64,000 nucleotides of DNA from an uncultured Acidobacteriota bacterium (GTDB lineage Bacteria > Acidobacteriota > Terriglobia > Terriglobales > Acidobacteriaceae). Shown piece by piece: positions 17,888 through 26,458 of this stretch. The stretch lies in the NCBI GenBank assembly GCA_903832055.1, contig CAILAC010000010.1, positions 310,001-374,000 on the forward strand. Reading direction: 5' to 3'. Below the pieces are notes generated by a model that made no database searches, was not told the DNA's origin, and saw nothing but the letters and a program-made list of their open reading frames with translations. Made by a program: the position numbers and the translations under genes. Position 1 is the stretch's first letter. The number at the start of each line of letters is the position of its first letter.

Positions 17888-18518
17888 TAGCTCCCAGTTC
17901 TCAATCAATAATTTCCAGATACCTTCTGCAACTTCACCCAGAGCATCAGCCCATGCCGCATTCACGCAGCACAATGCGTTTGACGATTTCGTAAAGTCCG
18001 CCGAAGGAGTCCCGCGAGACGCATTCAATGTTCTCTCAATAGCTGCGCAAAGAGGGATGGATGAGAGAATTTCGGTTCAGACCGTTCGAATCGCTGCCAG
18101 AACCTGGTTCCAAAGAGATAAAGAGGCCGCAATCCGAGCCAATTCGGACGCCCAAGATTTACTGAATTGGATCATAGATGAGGTGATCGCTCATCGAAAA
18201 GCAAGGGCATTTCTTCTCAGGACAAACGCCAGACACTCTCTCATTGACGCACTCTTCGATGCTCGACTACTACATATAGTCAAAAAGAGCATTTCAGGAC
18301 AGGAGCAAGCAGGTGTGCGATACGACGCATATAAGCTTGATTACGGCTGTTATGTAGACCTTTTGGCGACCAAATCTGCCCCAGTGAATCTGTTATTCGG
18401 CTCGGAAGAAGACGAGAGCCAAGGGGCCGCGTCAGTACTCGTGCCAGATGACGATTACAGGGCGATCAGACGTGCCATCCTCGATGTCAACGCTTTTGAG
18501 AACCGACATAAGCCATGA
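17883..18518 (+). CDS. Hypothetical protein resembling the C-terminal region of Orc1/Cdc6-like AAA ATPases
   Basis: 211 residues from TTG 17883, which overlaps the upstream stop codon by eight bases. It contains FVKSAEGVPRDAFNVLSIAA, then an ISVQTVRIAARTWFQRDKEA segment and YDAYKLDYGCYVDLL. The GVPRD/helix/winged-helix-like pattern recalls the region downstream of the ATPase core in a group of AAA proteins. No Walker A or B motif is present here or in the partner, so the ATPase part is absent. It may be a derived stand-alone subunit or a truncated gene that acquired a new start. First in-frame Met is not until residue 59. AT-rich like its partner. Function unknown. Confidence 0.65.
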   Translation: MDSSQFSINNFQIPSATSPRASAHAAFTQHNAFDDFVKSAEGVPRDAFNVLSIAAQRGMDERISVQTVRIAARTWFQRDKEAAIRANSDAQDLLNWIIDEVIAHRKARAFLLRTNARHSLIDALFDARLLHIVKKSISGQEQAGVRYDAYKLDYGCYVDLLATKSAPVNLLFGSEEDESQGAASVLVPDDDYRAIRRAILDVNAFENRHKP

Positions 18519-18656
18519 AATTCTGGCTTCGGGTGTTGCATTTAAGCCGCGACAGATTTCACCATAGTCCAGTTAGGAGCGGTTTAATCCTAGAAATCAG
18601 TAGACTAGGATTGGCATCATAATTTCCAAAACGGCCGCCTCCTCTCAAACCACCTC

Positions 18657-20585
18657 ATGGACTTCTACGAAAAAATCCGCACCCACCCCACCCAGCCCGG
18701 CGTCTACCTCTACAAAAACGCCGAGGGCACGGTCATCTACGTCGGTAAAGCGGGCAACCTCCGCTCCCGCGTGCGCAGCTACCTGCTCGCCGCATCCCAG
18801 GCCAACGCCAAAACTGGCACCCTCATGCGCGAGGCCGTCGACCTCGAATACATCCTCGTCGCCAACGAGATGGAGGCCCTGGCCCTTGAAGACAACCTCA
18901 TCAAGCAAAAGAAGCCGCGCTTCAACATCCTCCTCCGCGACGACAAGACCTACCCCTACGTCAAGCTCACCCTCGGCGACCGCCACCCCAAAGTCTTCGT
19001 CACCCGCCGCCTGCGCAAAGACGGCGCCGCCTACTACGGCCCCTACTTCCCCGGCAACCTCGCCTACCGCGTCGTCGAACTGATCCACCGCAGCTTCCTC
19101 ATCCCCAGCTGCAAGGTCGATCTGTCACGCTACCACCCCCGCGCCTGCCTCCAGTACTACATCCACCGCTGCCTCGGCCCCTGCGTCAAGGAACTGACCA
19201 CCCCCGAAATCTACGCCGGAGCCGTCAAAGATGCCCAGCTCTTCCTCGAGGGCCGCCACGCCGAGCTCGAAAAATCCCTCTACGCCCGCATGGCCGCCGC
19301 CGCCGAGGCAGAACAGTTCGAGCTCGCCGCCCGCTACCGCGACCTCATCTCGACCGTCCACCAACTCGAAGAAAAGCAGCGCATCGCCACCGCAGACCAG
19401 GACGACGCCGACGTCTTCGGCTACCACTACGAAGCCGGCTCCATCGCCGCCAACCTTTTCCACATCCGCAACGGCAAAATCGTCGATCGCCGCGAATTCT
19501 TCTGGGAAGACCTCCCCGAATTCCTGGCCACTCCAACAGATGCCGAATCCGACGAAGAACTCGAAAGCATCCAGATGGACTCCGCCGAAGGCGATTCGCC
19601 CGCCGCGCAGGTCTTTGACGCGGGGCAGTTTTTCTCCGCCCTGCTCAAGCAGCTCTACATCGACCAGCAGTACGTTCCCCGCACCATCCTCGTCCCCGTC
19701 GATTTTGAAGATCGCGAGACCCTCGCCCATCTCCTCGCCGAGCGCAGCGGCCACCGGGTCGAGCTCGCCGCCCCCCAGCGCGGAGACAAGCGCTCGCTCA
19801 TCGACCTCGCCGGGCAAAACGCCAAGCAGTCCTACACCCAGCGCTTCCGCGTCCTCGAGCCCTCCCGCAAAGCCATCCAGGAGGCGCTCGCCGACGCCCT
19901 CATGCTCCCCGACCTGCCCAAACGCATCGAGTGCTTCGACATCTCCCACATCCAGGGCGCAGAAACAGTCGCCTCCATGGTCGTCTGGGAAGACGGCGCC
20001 ATGAAAAAATCCGCCTATCGCAAGTTCCAGGTCAAGACGGTCACCGGCGTAGACGACTTCGCCTCCATGCGCGAAATCGTCGGCCGCCGCTACAAGCGCG
20101 TCCTCGACGAGAAGGGCGAAATGCCCTCGCTCATCCTCATCGACGGCGGCCTCGGCCAGCTCAGCTCCGCCGCCGCAGTTCTCGAAGAACTCGGCTTCAC
20201 CAGCCAACCCTTAGCCTCGATCGCCAAGCGCGAAGAAGTCATCTACGTCCACGGCAACGAAGACGAACCCGTCGTCCTCGACCGCCGCTCCCCCGTCCTG
20301 CATCTGGTCCAGATGATTCGCGACGAGAGCCATCGCTTCGCCATCGGCTACCACCGCAAACGCCGCGAAATGCGCGACCGCGACTCCGAGCTCCTCGAAA
20401 TCCCCGGCGTAGGCGCGGGCACCCGACAGCGCCTCCTCACCCACTTCGGCAGCTTAAAAGAAGTCCAAAAAGCCACCGCAGAATCGCTAGCTTCTGTAGT
20501 CCCCAAAAAGACCGCCCAGGCCATCTGGAACCACTTTCATCCCAGCGACGTAAGTACGTTACCTCTGGTCGTGCTGAAGCAGTAG
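18657..20585 (+). CDS. uvrC: UvrABC excinuclease subunit C
   Basis: Makes both incisions in nucleotide-excision repair after UvrA/UvrB damage recognition. 642 residues, full length. The GIY-YIG nuclease is at the N-terminus (PGVYLYKNAEGTVIYVGKAG). A UVR motif lies near 205-240 (EAEQFELAARYRDLI). The RNase H-like second nuclease follows (RIECFDISHIQGAE; LILIDGGLGQLS). The C-terminal helix-hairpin-helix pair is IPGVGAGTRQRLLTHFGSL. ATG 18657 is the only sensible start; no strong ribosome-binding site is visible. It stands alone here; uvrA is 23 kb away. Confidence 0.96.
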   Translation: MDFYEKIRTHPTQPGVYLYKNAEGTVIYVGKAGNLRSRVRSYLLAASQANAKTGTLMREAVDLEYILVANEMEALALEDNLIKQKKPRFNILLRDDKTYPYVKLTLGDRHPKVFVTRRLRKDGAAYYGPYFPGNLAYRVVELIHRSFLIPSCKVDLSRYHPRACLQYYIHRCLGPCVKELTTPEIYAGAVKDAQLFLEGRHAELEKSLYARMAAAAEAEQFELAARYRDLISTVHQLEEKQRIATADQDDADVFGYHYEAGSIAANLFHIRNGKIVDRREFFWEDLPEFLATPTDAESDEELESIQMDSAEGDSPAAQVFDAGQFFSALLKQLYIDQQYVPRTILVPVDFEDRETLAHLLAERSGHRVELAAPQRGDKRSLIDLAGQNAKQSYTQRFRVLEPSRKAIQEALADALMLPDLPKRIECFDISHIQGAETVASMVVWEDGAMKKSAYRKFQVKTVTGVDDFASMREIVGRRYKRVLDEKGEMPSLILIDGGLGQLSSAAAVLEELGFTSQPLASIAKREEVIYVHGNEDEPVVLDRRSPVLHLVQMIRDESHRFAIGYHRKRREMRDRDSELLEIPGVGAGTRQRLLTHFGSLKEVQKATAESLASVVPKKTAQAIWNHFHPSDVSTLPLVVLKQ

Positions 20586-20645
20586 GCCCCTAGCAAGTAT
20601 TGCTTTTTGCACTTTGGAAAGTATGTACTCGACACGGCTTAACGT

Positions 20646-21311
20646 TTATTTCTTCTGTACTGCAATTGGATATAGCTCAAGAAATTTAAGGCTGATTACA
20701 TCGGCGCCGTTGTCATGCTTCACGGCATTCAGGAATGGGATAGCAGTTCGGGTTAGAAGTGAAGTTGAACTAGTAAGTAGGTTCTGGACTTCTTGCAATT
20801 CGAAGTGGTCGCCGAGCACTCCGTGTTGGTCGATCCGTCTTGTCAGTTGTTCGAGACCACCATGGGTATAGCCGTTGAGAATTTTCCATGATTGACCCGC
20901 GAACTGCTTGAAGAGTCCATTCGTCTTGAACGCCTCATCCAAATCTGCCGCTAGTTCATTGAAATGGGGATAAGGTTCTTTGCCGATCTTGATTGCTTCC
21001 ACCTCTCTATCGGTCGCTAGGAACGCGGCGAACAATCCGCGGTAAGCCACTTCGACCATTGGTCGAAAAAGCGCAAATGCAGAGCCAATAAGGCGCTCGC
21101 GGGTGGCAAGAAGAAGGATTGCCTCGTGATGTGATTGAGCCAGTGAAAGAAAAGCCGCAAATAGGGCTCGCCGGTCATCGCTAGAATAACTGCCCGCAAG
21201 TTGATCAGCTATGCACTGGTGCATTACCAGAGCCTTGTTCAACTCTAGCTGTGTCTGAATGTCCATGGCAGCCATCTTATCTAGTGAAGTGCTCACAACG
21301 CAAAGGTCCAT
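20646..21311 (-). CDS. Hypothetical helical protein, about 220 aa
   Basis: All-helical protein with LIGSAFALFRPMVEVAYRGL in the middle and SWKILNGYTHGGLEQL later. The motif set resembles a family of uncharacterised bacterial proteins annotated only as hypothetical. Starts at ATG 21311, 21275 and 21266 are all possible; none has a clear ribosome-binding site. Codon usage is less GC-rich than in uvrC and gpx on either side, suggesting later acquisition. It is convergent with uvrC (60 bases between stops). Function unknown. Confidence 0.65.
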   Translation of the reverse strand: MDLCVVSTSLDKMAAMDIQTQLELNKALVMHQCIADQLAGSYSSDDRRALFAAFLSLAQSHHEAILLLATRERLIGSAFALFRPMVEVAYRGLFAAFLATDREVEAIKIGKEPYPHFNELAADLDEAFKTNGLFKQFAGQSWKILNGYTHGGLEQLTRRIDQHGVLGDHFELQEVQNLLTSSTSLLTRTAIPFLNAVKHDNGADVISLKFLELYPIAVQKK

Positions 21312-21369
21312 TCATATATAGCGTGAGCTGACTCTGAAAAGAGTCACCAAGTGCTTAGAATGGGTGGAC

Positions 21370-21579
21370 CTAAATGCCAGTGCAAGGGTTTGGGAAATTC
21401 TCCTCCGCCTTCCAAACCTCGCCAGTGGGTTCCATGATGTCCACCCCAGGCGCAATGACCATAACTCCTTTCATCGCACCCCAAAGATCATCGAGCGTAT
21501 TCAGCTGAGCGTCTGAACCCGTTGATGTTTCTGCAGATTCTTGACCAGAATCGCCTGTGCCATCCTCAATCGTATCCAT
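21370..21579 (-). CDS. Small acidic hypothetical protein, 69 aa
   Basis: A 69-residue acidic protein starting MDTIEDGTGDSGQESAETST. The second half, LWGAMKGVMVIAPGVDIMEP, then TGEVWKAEE, resembles the tails of some small antitoxins, but no DNA-binding N-terminus and no toxin gene are next to it. AGGGG about 10 bases before the ATG is a plausible ribosome-binding site. It may be an orphan antitoxin remnant or an unrelated small protein. Confidence 0.4.
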   Translation of the reverse strand: MDTIEDGTGDSGQESAETSTGSDAQLNTLDDLWGAMKGVMVIAPGVDIMEPTGEVWKAEENFPNPCTGI

Positions 21580-21651
21580 GCAGGAACCCCTACTTTGCGA
21601 ATTGTCGAAAGTTAGTTTATCGACAGATCTCGCTCGCGATTCACCACTCAG

Positions 21652-22203
21652 CTACTTCGCCAGTTCCGCCTCGATCGCCTCCAGCAAAATCGGATCGTCC
21701 GCCGTAGTATCCGGCGAAAACCGCTTCACCACCGCACCATCACGGCTGATGAGAAACTTCTCAAAGTTCCACAGCACCTCAGGCGCCTCGTTCGGATTGA
21801 TCCCATACTTGCGCAGATTGTCCGCAAACGGCACCGCCGCGCTCGACTCCGCCACTGGCTGGGCCGCAATCAACTCCGCATACAGCGGATGCTTCCCCTC
21901 GCCCACCACCGAAATCTTCTCAAACAACGGAAAATCCACCCCAAACGTCCCCGTGCAGAACGACAAAATCTCCTCTGCCGTCCCCGGCTCCTGCCCGGCA
22001 AAATCATTCGCCGGAAAGCCCGCAATCACAAATCCCTGGTCCTTAAGCCGCGCGTACAGCTTCTCCAGGCCCTCATACTGCGGCGTCAGACCGCACTTTG
22101 AAGCCACGTTCACCACCAAAACCACCTTGCCCGCAAACTCCCCCAGGCTCGACGCATCGCCAGAAATCTTCTTCACCGGAATCTCGTAAATTGCAGCGCT
22201 CAC
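21652..22203 (-). CDS. Glutathione peroxidase family thiol peroxidase
   Basis: Reduces hydrogen and organic peroxides, in bacteria usually with thioredoxin. 183 residues. The peroxidatic cysteine is in NVASKCGLTPQYEGLE, GFPANDFAGQEPG carries the conserved Gln, and WNFEKFLI carries the active-site Trp and Asn. All are Cys-type, not selenocysteine. The start is GTG 22203, with AAGGAGAG five bases upstream. It lies directly downstream of the dipeptidase gene on the same strand (54-base gap) and could be co-transcribed with it. Confidence 0.93.
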   Translation of the reverse strand: MSAAIYEIPVKKISGDASSLGEFAGKVVLVVNVASKCGLTPQYEGLEKLYARLKDQGFVIAGFPANDFAGQEPGTAEEILSFCTGTFGVDFPLFEKISVVGEGKHPLYAELIAAQPVAESSAAVPFADNLRKYGINPNEAPEVLWNFEKFLISRDGAVVKRFSPDTTADDPILLEAIEAELAK

Positions 22204-22257
22204 AAAACTCTCCTTGTACCCATTTCAATGTTGGAATTCCCAAAATCAATACGAAGA

Positions 22258-23598
22258 CTACTCCTTCGCCACCTTCTCAAACGGCTGCTTCTCAGTAATG
22301 CGCGGCCTGTTCTCAGCCTGCAACTCCTTCGCCACAGCCTCCACTTCCCTGAACACCCGCATGAAATTCCCACCCAGAATCTTCGTGCAGTCCTCCGCCG
22401 AGTATCCCCTCGCCATCAGCGCCGCCGTAATCTTTGGCAAATCCGCCGCCGAATCAATCCCCTCCGGCAACTGCCCGCTCACTCCATCAAAATCCGAGCC
22501 CAACCCAACATGGTCCACACCCGCCACCTTGGCAATGTGGTCGATGTGGTCAATCAGCGCGCTCAGCGGAGGCCGCGGAATCCGGTCCGCCAGCGCCCGG
22601 TCCACCTTCTCGATATCCGAGTACGTAACCGTCTTGCCCTCTGCTTTGAACTTGTCCTTCAGCGCCTGCTCCGCCGCCTTTACTTCATCCTTCTGCGCCA
22701 GTTGAGCATTCCGGTAAGCCTGCGAAATGAACCCCGAGTAGAAGTTCACCATGATCACGCCGCCCTTGCTCCCCGGCCCGCCCGAGTTCGCCGCCGCCCG
22801 CAGCATGTCATCCGTCATATTCCGCGGTGCATCACACAGCGCCCGTGCCGCCGAGTGCGAGGCAATCACCGGAGCCCGCGTAATCACCAGCGTCCGGTAA
22901 AACGTCTTGTCACTCACATGCGAAATGTCCACCATCATCCCCAGACGGTTCATCTCATAGACAACATCCTTGCCAAACTCGCTCAGACCCTCCTTCGTAT
23001 GTGGCACCGTCGCATCCGTATAGTCCCCTGAAGAATCGGCCCAGCCATTCGAGTTCGACCACGTCAGCGTCATGTACCGCACGCCCAGGTCGTAATACGT
23101 CCGCAGAGCCGCGAGCGAATCTTCAATCGAGTGCCCGCCCTCAATGCCCATGAGCAGCGCATATTTGTGCTGCCGCCGCGCCGCCAATATATCCGCAGCC
23201 GAGGTCGCCAGCTTCACCTCACCCGGATGCTTCGCCGCCTGCATCCGCACCGCATCAATCAGTTCCAGGGTCCGCCGCGCATATTGCCCCTTGTATAGCT
23301 CCGGCTCCACCCAGATCGACATGAAAGACGCATCCAGGTTCCCCTTCCGCGCGCTCTCCAGATTCACCTGCCCATCGTTCAGCGGGTCACTCAAATCAAA
23401 GTGCTCGTCCACAAACCGCTGCGGCGTATCCTCATGCGTGTCCACCACAAGAGCTGCCCGATGCACCTGCTCCGGCGTAAGTTTCGCGGCGCTTTGAACA
23501 GCTTTTGCCACTGGCGCGGCAGGCTTGGAAGCAGGTGTTTGGGCTGAAATCATGATGGGCAAAGAAACCAGGGCTGCAAGCAAAATTGTGATTTTCAT
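22258..23598 (-). CDS. Membrane dipeptidase (peptidase M19, renal dipeptidase family), exported
   Basis: Zinc-dependent dipeptidase of the amidohydrolase superfamily, 446 residues. The signal peptide is MKITILLAALVSLPIMISAQ. Metal ligands are visible in VVDTHEDTP, in the bridging-Glu segment LLMGIEGGHSIED, and in MMVDISHVSD and VIASHSAARAL. GLGSDFDGV supplies the final Asp. Length is normal with a Pro/Ala spacer after the signal. It hydrolyses dipeptides, possibly with D-residues, outside the cytoplasm. The gpx gene follows in the same direction. Confidence 0.93.
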   Translation of the reverse strand: MKITILLAALVSLPIMISAQTPASKPAAPVAKAVQSAAKLTPEQVHRAALVVDTHEDTPQRFVDEHFDLSDPLNDGQVNLESARKGNLDASFMSIWVEPELYKGQYARRTLELIDAVRMQAAKHPGEVKLATSAADILAARRQHKYALLMGIEGGHSIEDSLAALRTYYDLGVRYMTLTWSNSNGWADSSGDYTDATVPHTKEGLSEFGKDVVYEMNRLGMMVDISHVSDKTFYRTLVITRAPVIASHSAARALCDAPRNMTDDMLRAAANSGGPGSKGGVIMVNFYSGFISQAYRNAQLAQKDEVKAAEQALKDKFKAEGKTVTYSDIEKVDRALADRIPRPPLSALIDHIDHIAKVAGVDHVGLGSDFDGVSGQLPEGIDSAADLPKITAALMARGYSAEDCTKILGGNFMRVFREVEAVAKELQAENRPRITEKQPFEKVAKE

Positions 23599-23657
23599 AG
23601 GTTGAATTCCAACATGCTAATTCTCGGATTGTAGCAGCGACGCTTAGCCCGACTCAC

Positions 23658-23960
23658 TCATCCATGCGAGAGCGATGTCTGGCGAGCCGCAACGCGCGGA
23701 AATGCCGTTACCTTCACCGTCGAAGCCTGCCTTGCTCGCCAAAGATCAAACTGCCCCTGCATCTTCAGCCAAAAATCCGGTGAAGTACCAAGACCGGCAG
23801 CCAGACGCAATGACATCTCAGCCGTCACACTCGAGTGTCCATTGAGAATACGAGACAAATGAGCCCGCGTAACCTTAAGCCGAGTCGCTGCTTCACTCAC
23901 TGTCATCTCGCCGAGATAATCCCGCAAAACTTCACCAGGGTGCGCTGGATCGAAAATCAT
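23658..23960 (-). CDS. higA: HigA-family antitoxin (XRE helix-turn-helix)
   Basis: 100 residues starting with the family signature MIFDPAHPGEVLRDYL. The helix-turn-helix is in SEAATRLKVTRAHLSRILNG, followed by SSVTAEMSLRLAAGLGTSPD. It neutralises HigB and represses the operon. GAGGAGGG lies five bases before ATG 23960. It follows higB with a 9-base gap, the toxin-first order typical of higBA. Confidence 0.93.
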   Translation of the reverse strand: MIFDPAHPGEVLRDYLGEMTVSEAATRLKVTRAHLSRILNGHSSVTAEMSLRLAAGLGTSPDFWLKMQGQFDLWRARQASTVKVTAFPRVAARQTSLSHG

Positions 23961-23969
23961 TTACCCTCC

Positions 23970-24248
23970 TCAGTGATAGTCCTGATAGTCCAGCAGGACT
24001 ACATCTTCCGATTCAAACTTGAAAGTCAGTCGCCAGTTCCCATTTACCCGCACCGACCAATGCTCCTCTAAACTTCCATGCAAAGGGTGCAGAAAATATC
24101 CAGGCGCGTCCAGGTCGCTCGGTCCCATAGCAACATCCAAAGCAGTCAATAGCCGCCGCAATCGAATCGCATGATCCGGCTGAATTCCCGCCTTTGATCC
24201 CGTCTCCGCGAAGCGTTTGAGCCCCTTGTGCTGGTAGCTCCGAATCAT
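23970..24248 (-). CDS. higB: HigB-type toxin (RelE/ParE superfamily mRNA interferase)
   Basis: 92 residues beginning MIRSYQHKGLKRFAETGSKA. The core is FLHPLHGSLEEHWSVRVNGN and WRLTFKFE at the C-terminal half, as in ribosome-dependent HigB toxins that cut translated mRNAs. It is first in the operon, preceded by a promoter with a symmetric element (24257-24283). No truncation is visible. Confidence 0.93.
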   Translation of the reverse strand: MIRSYQHKGLKRFAETGSKAGIQPDHAIRLRRLLTALDVAMGPSDLDAPGYFLHPLHGSLEEHWSVRVNGNWRLTFKFESEDVVLLDYQDYH

Positions 24249-24256
24249 GCCTTGAG

Positions 24257-24283
24257 CGTATAGCTAAAGTATACAGTCGTCAA
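24257..24283 (-). promoter_or_regulatory. higBA promoter with possible operator
   Basis: On the minus strand TTGACG (24283-24278) is followed after 15 bases by TATACG (24262-24257). Inside lies the interrupted palindrome GTATA-n7-TATAC, a candidate HigA binding site. The spacer is shorter than the 17-base optimum. Confidence 0.4.
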
Positions 24284-24293
24284 CTTCTATCCC

Positions 24294-26351
24294 CTACACC
24301 GGCACAAAGTAAACGCTCACCACCGTAATATCATCCGTCTGCCCAAAGCGCTGCGCCGTCTGCGCAATGAACCGCGCCGACTCGTGGCTCACCTGCTGCG
24401 TCCGTTCAAACCCAAACAGTTCGCCCTTGCCGTTCGCCGCCTCCACCACCCCATCCGAAAGAAAAATCAGCCGGTCCCCCTGCTTCAACTGCACCGTCAT
24501 CTGCTCATATTCCATCCCCGGCACAATCCCCAGCGGCAGGCAGGCCGCCAACTCCATCTCGCGCCCATCGCGATAAGGGCTCAGATGCCCCGCATTGGCA
24601 ATGGTCATCTCCCCATTGGGATAGATCCGCGCGCACAGGCACGTCGCAAACGCCGCAATCGCCCCCGAAGTCGCCCCCAGCATCACCTGGTTCAAATGCT
24701 CCAGCACCGTCGCCGGATTGTGCGAGGGCTCATTCCGCAGCGCCCCCACCAGCGAACTCGCATTCATCGCCGCCTGCAACCCCTTGCCGCTCACATCACC
24801 CACGACCACCAGCATCGAATCATCCTTCAGCGGTAGCACCTGAAAGAAATCCCCACCCACACCGTTCATTGGCAAATACGCACTGTCCAGCGAAAAGCTT
24901 CGGCTCGACGGCAACTGCGTCGGAATCAGCAATGCCTGCACACTCCGCGCCGCCTCAATCTCTGCCGCAGACCTCTGTTCCGCCTGGCTCACATGCACAA
25001 ACCGGTACAGAATCACCGCCAGCAAGCTCGCCAGAAACAAAAGAAACGCCAGCGACGATGCCGCCACCTGCATCGGCCCCAGATGGAACTGGTGCGCCGC
25101 AAAGCGAGCTGCAATCCAATCCTTGGAAGCCGCATAATCCAGCACCGTATCAATCGAGTCCGCCGTCGCCGCCAAAAAGAACGGAAGCAGCATCACTCCC
25201 GCCTCCGGCAAACCCCGCCGCCATCCACGAAACAGCAGATAGCTCACATAAACACAAAACACAATCTGCGAACCAAGCGTCACATACTCATACGTCACCT
25301 GCAGATGAAGCAATTGCAAAAACGGCGAAAGCAGCAGTAAAACCTGGAAACCACGCACAAACTCTCGCTGCGAACTCGCCGTAAACCGCCGCACAAACTC
25401 CAGCGTCGCCGCCATAAACAGCCGGCCAGTCCATAAACTGAAAATCATGAAAACAGGGTATGAAATCACCTCCAAACCCCACAGCGACTCACTCACCCCC
25501 GTCGTCGCAACCGTCGTGCAAAGAATCGCCAGCCACAGATACTCCGAATGATTCCGCTGCGACAGATACAGCGTCGTTCCCAGCACTGCCACACTCAAAA
25601 AAAGCCCCGTGAGCATCAGCGTTACCAGCGGAGATGATGCCCATCGCTGCGCCGTCGAAAGCTCCTGCTTCTCCGCAATCAATTCCTTGCTGCCCAGCAC
25701 GACGTCCGCGAGCGGTCCGTGCGTCACTGGAATGGCAGCCCACGACCGTATCGCGATCACCAGACCGCCATCTCTCCCCGCCTGCAAGACCCCAGCCGTT
25801 ACAGGCACTGAAAATGGCCACGACTGATAGGGCAGAGGCTTCGTCGTCAACCCATCGCCAGTCGTCAAGCCGCGTGTGTGCCCACCCTCGACTCCATTCA
25901 GGTACACGTCAAGTTGCCCAATGCCAAAACTGCTCAGTTGCAGTGCCAGCGGCTGGTTGCCAAACTGCGCCCTCTGCTCCTCAGTCACCCGCAGCCGGTA
26001 CCACGCATACCCCTGATACGCATCAAACCCCTGCTCGCTCAGCGGCTTCCCCGTGACCACAGTCCGCCAGCCAGAATCGTCAAAACCCGGCTCCGCCCAA
26101 CGCGGATCATCCCCCACTTGAAAACGCCACGGCCCGGTCAAGCTGGCTATTCCCTGCGCCTGAACAGGAGCGATCAGCGGCTTCGCAACCCCTGCAGACG
26201 GAACCGGAAGCACCGGCGGCCGAGCCTGCAACGCTCCTGTGCTCAACACGCCATAGGCAATCAGCGCAAACAGCACGCATAGACCGCGAAAGCCGTGCAC
26301 CACCGGCCATCTCTTCCCCAATGTCTGGATCAGGCTCTTCATCCGTTGCAC
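24294..26351 (-). CDS. Membrane-bound SpoIIE/RsbU-type PP2C phosphatase with 7TM sensor
   Basis: 685 residues. After a signal or TM segment there is a galactose-binding-like extracytoplasmic domain (LTGPWRFQVGDDPRWAEPGF, GYAWYRLRV). About seven TM helices follow (from roughly 235 to 450), as in 7TMR-DISM receptors. The C-terminal phosphatase domain contains NGVGGDFFQVLPLKDDSMLV, VGDVSGKGLQAAM, NAGHLSPY and GQTDDITVV, with the Asp metal ligands intact. Such proteins dephosphorylate anti-anti-sigma factors in partner switching. No anti-sigma or STAS gene lies in this window. Start MQRMKSL (26351) or MKSL (26342). Confidence 0.87.
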   Translation of the reverse strand: MQRMKSLIQTLGKRWPVVHGFRGLCVLFALIAYGVLSTGALQARPPVLPVPSAGVAKPLIAPVQAQGIASLTGPWRFQVGDDPRWAEPGFDDSGWRTVVTGKPLSEQGFDAYQGYAWYRLRVTEEQRAQFGNQPLALQLSSFGIGQLDVYLNGVEGGHTRGLTTGDGLTTKPLPYQSWPFSVPVTAGVLQAGRDGGLVIAIRSWAAIPVTHGPLADVVLGSKELIAEKQELSTAQRWASSPLVTLMLTGLFLSVAVLGTTLYLSQRNHSEYLWLAILCTTVATTGVSESLWGLEVISYPVFMIFSLWTGRLFMAATLEFVRRFTASSQREFVRGFQVLLLLSPFLQLLHLQVTYEYVTLGSQIVFCVYVSYLLFRGWRRGLPEAGVMLLPFFLAATADSIDTVLDYAASKDWIAARFAAHQFHLGPMQVAASSLAFLLFLASLLAVILYRFVHVSQAEQRSAAEIEAARSVQALLIPTQLPSSRSFSLDSAYLPMNGVGGDFFQVLPLKDDSMLVVVGDVSGKGLQAAMNASSLVGALRNEPSHNPATVLEHLNQVMLGATSGAIAAFATCLCARIYPNGEMTIANAGHLSPYRDGREMELAACLPLGIVPGMEYEQMTVQLKQGDRLIFLSDGVVEAANGKGELFGFERTQQVSHESARFIAQTAQRFGQTDDITVVSVYFVPV

Positions 26352-26390
26352 CAGTCTAGCCGTAAAGTCTCTACCTGCACATCGAAAACG

Positions 26391-26427
26391 AAAAGGCCCA
26401 AGTCTCCATCAGGAGACCCAGGCCTTC
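26391..26427 (-). terminator. Terminator of the sdhCAB operon
   Basis: AAAAGGCC...GTCTCC-atca-GGAGAC...GGCCTT forms a long interrupted stem about 30 bases behind the sdhB stop. On the minus strand the run TTTTCG follows it. Confidence 0.8.
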
Positions 26428-26458
26428 GTTCCCGGATGCCGCCAAAATCTCGGCAACC

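Noticed and set aside
22228-23616. 12-base inverted copies of ATGTTGGAATTC on both sides of the M19 dipeptidase gene
   Set aside because: One such match is not unlikely by chance at this distance, and nothing else suggests a mobile unit.
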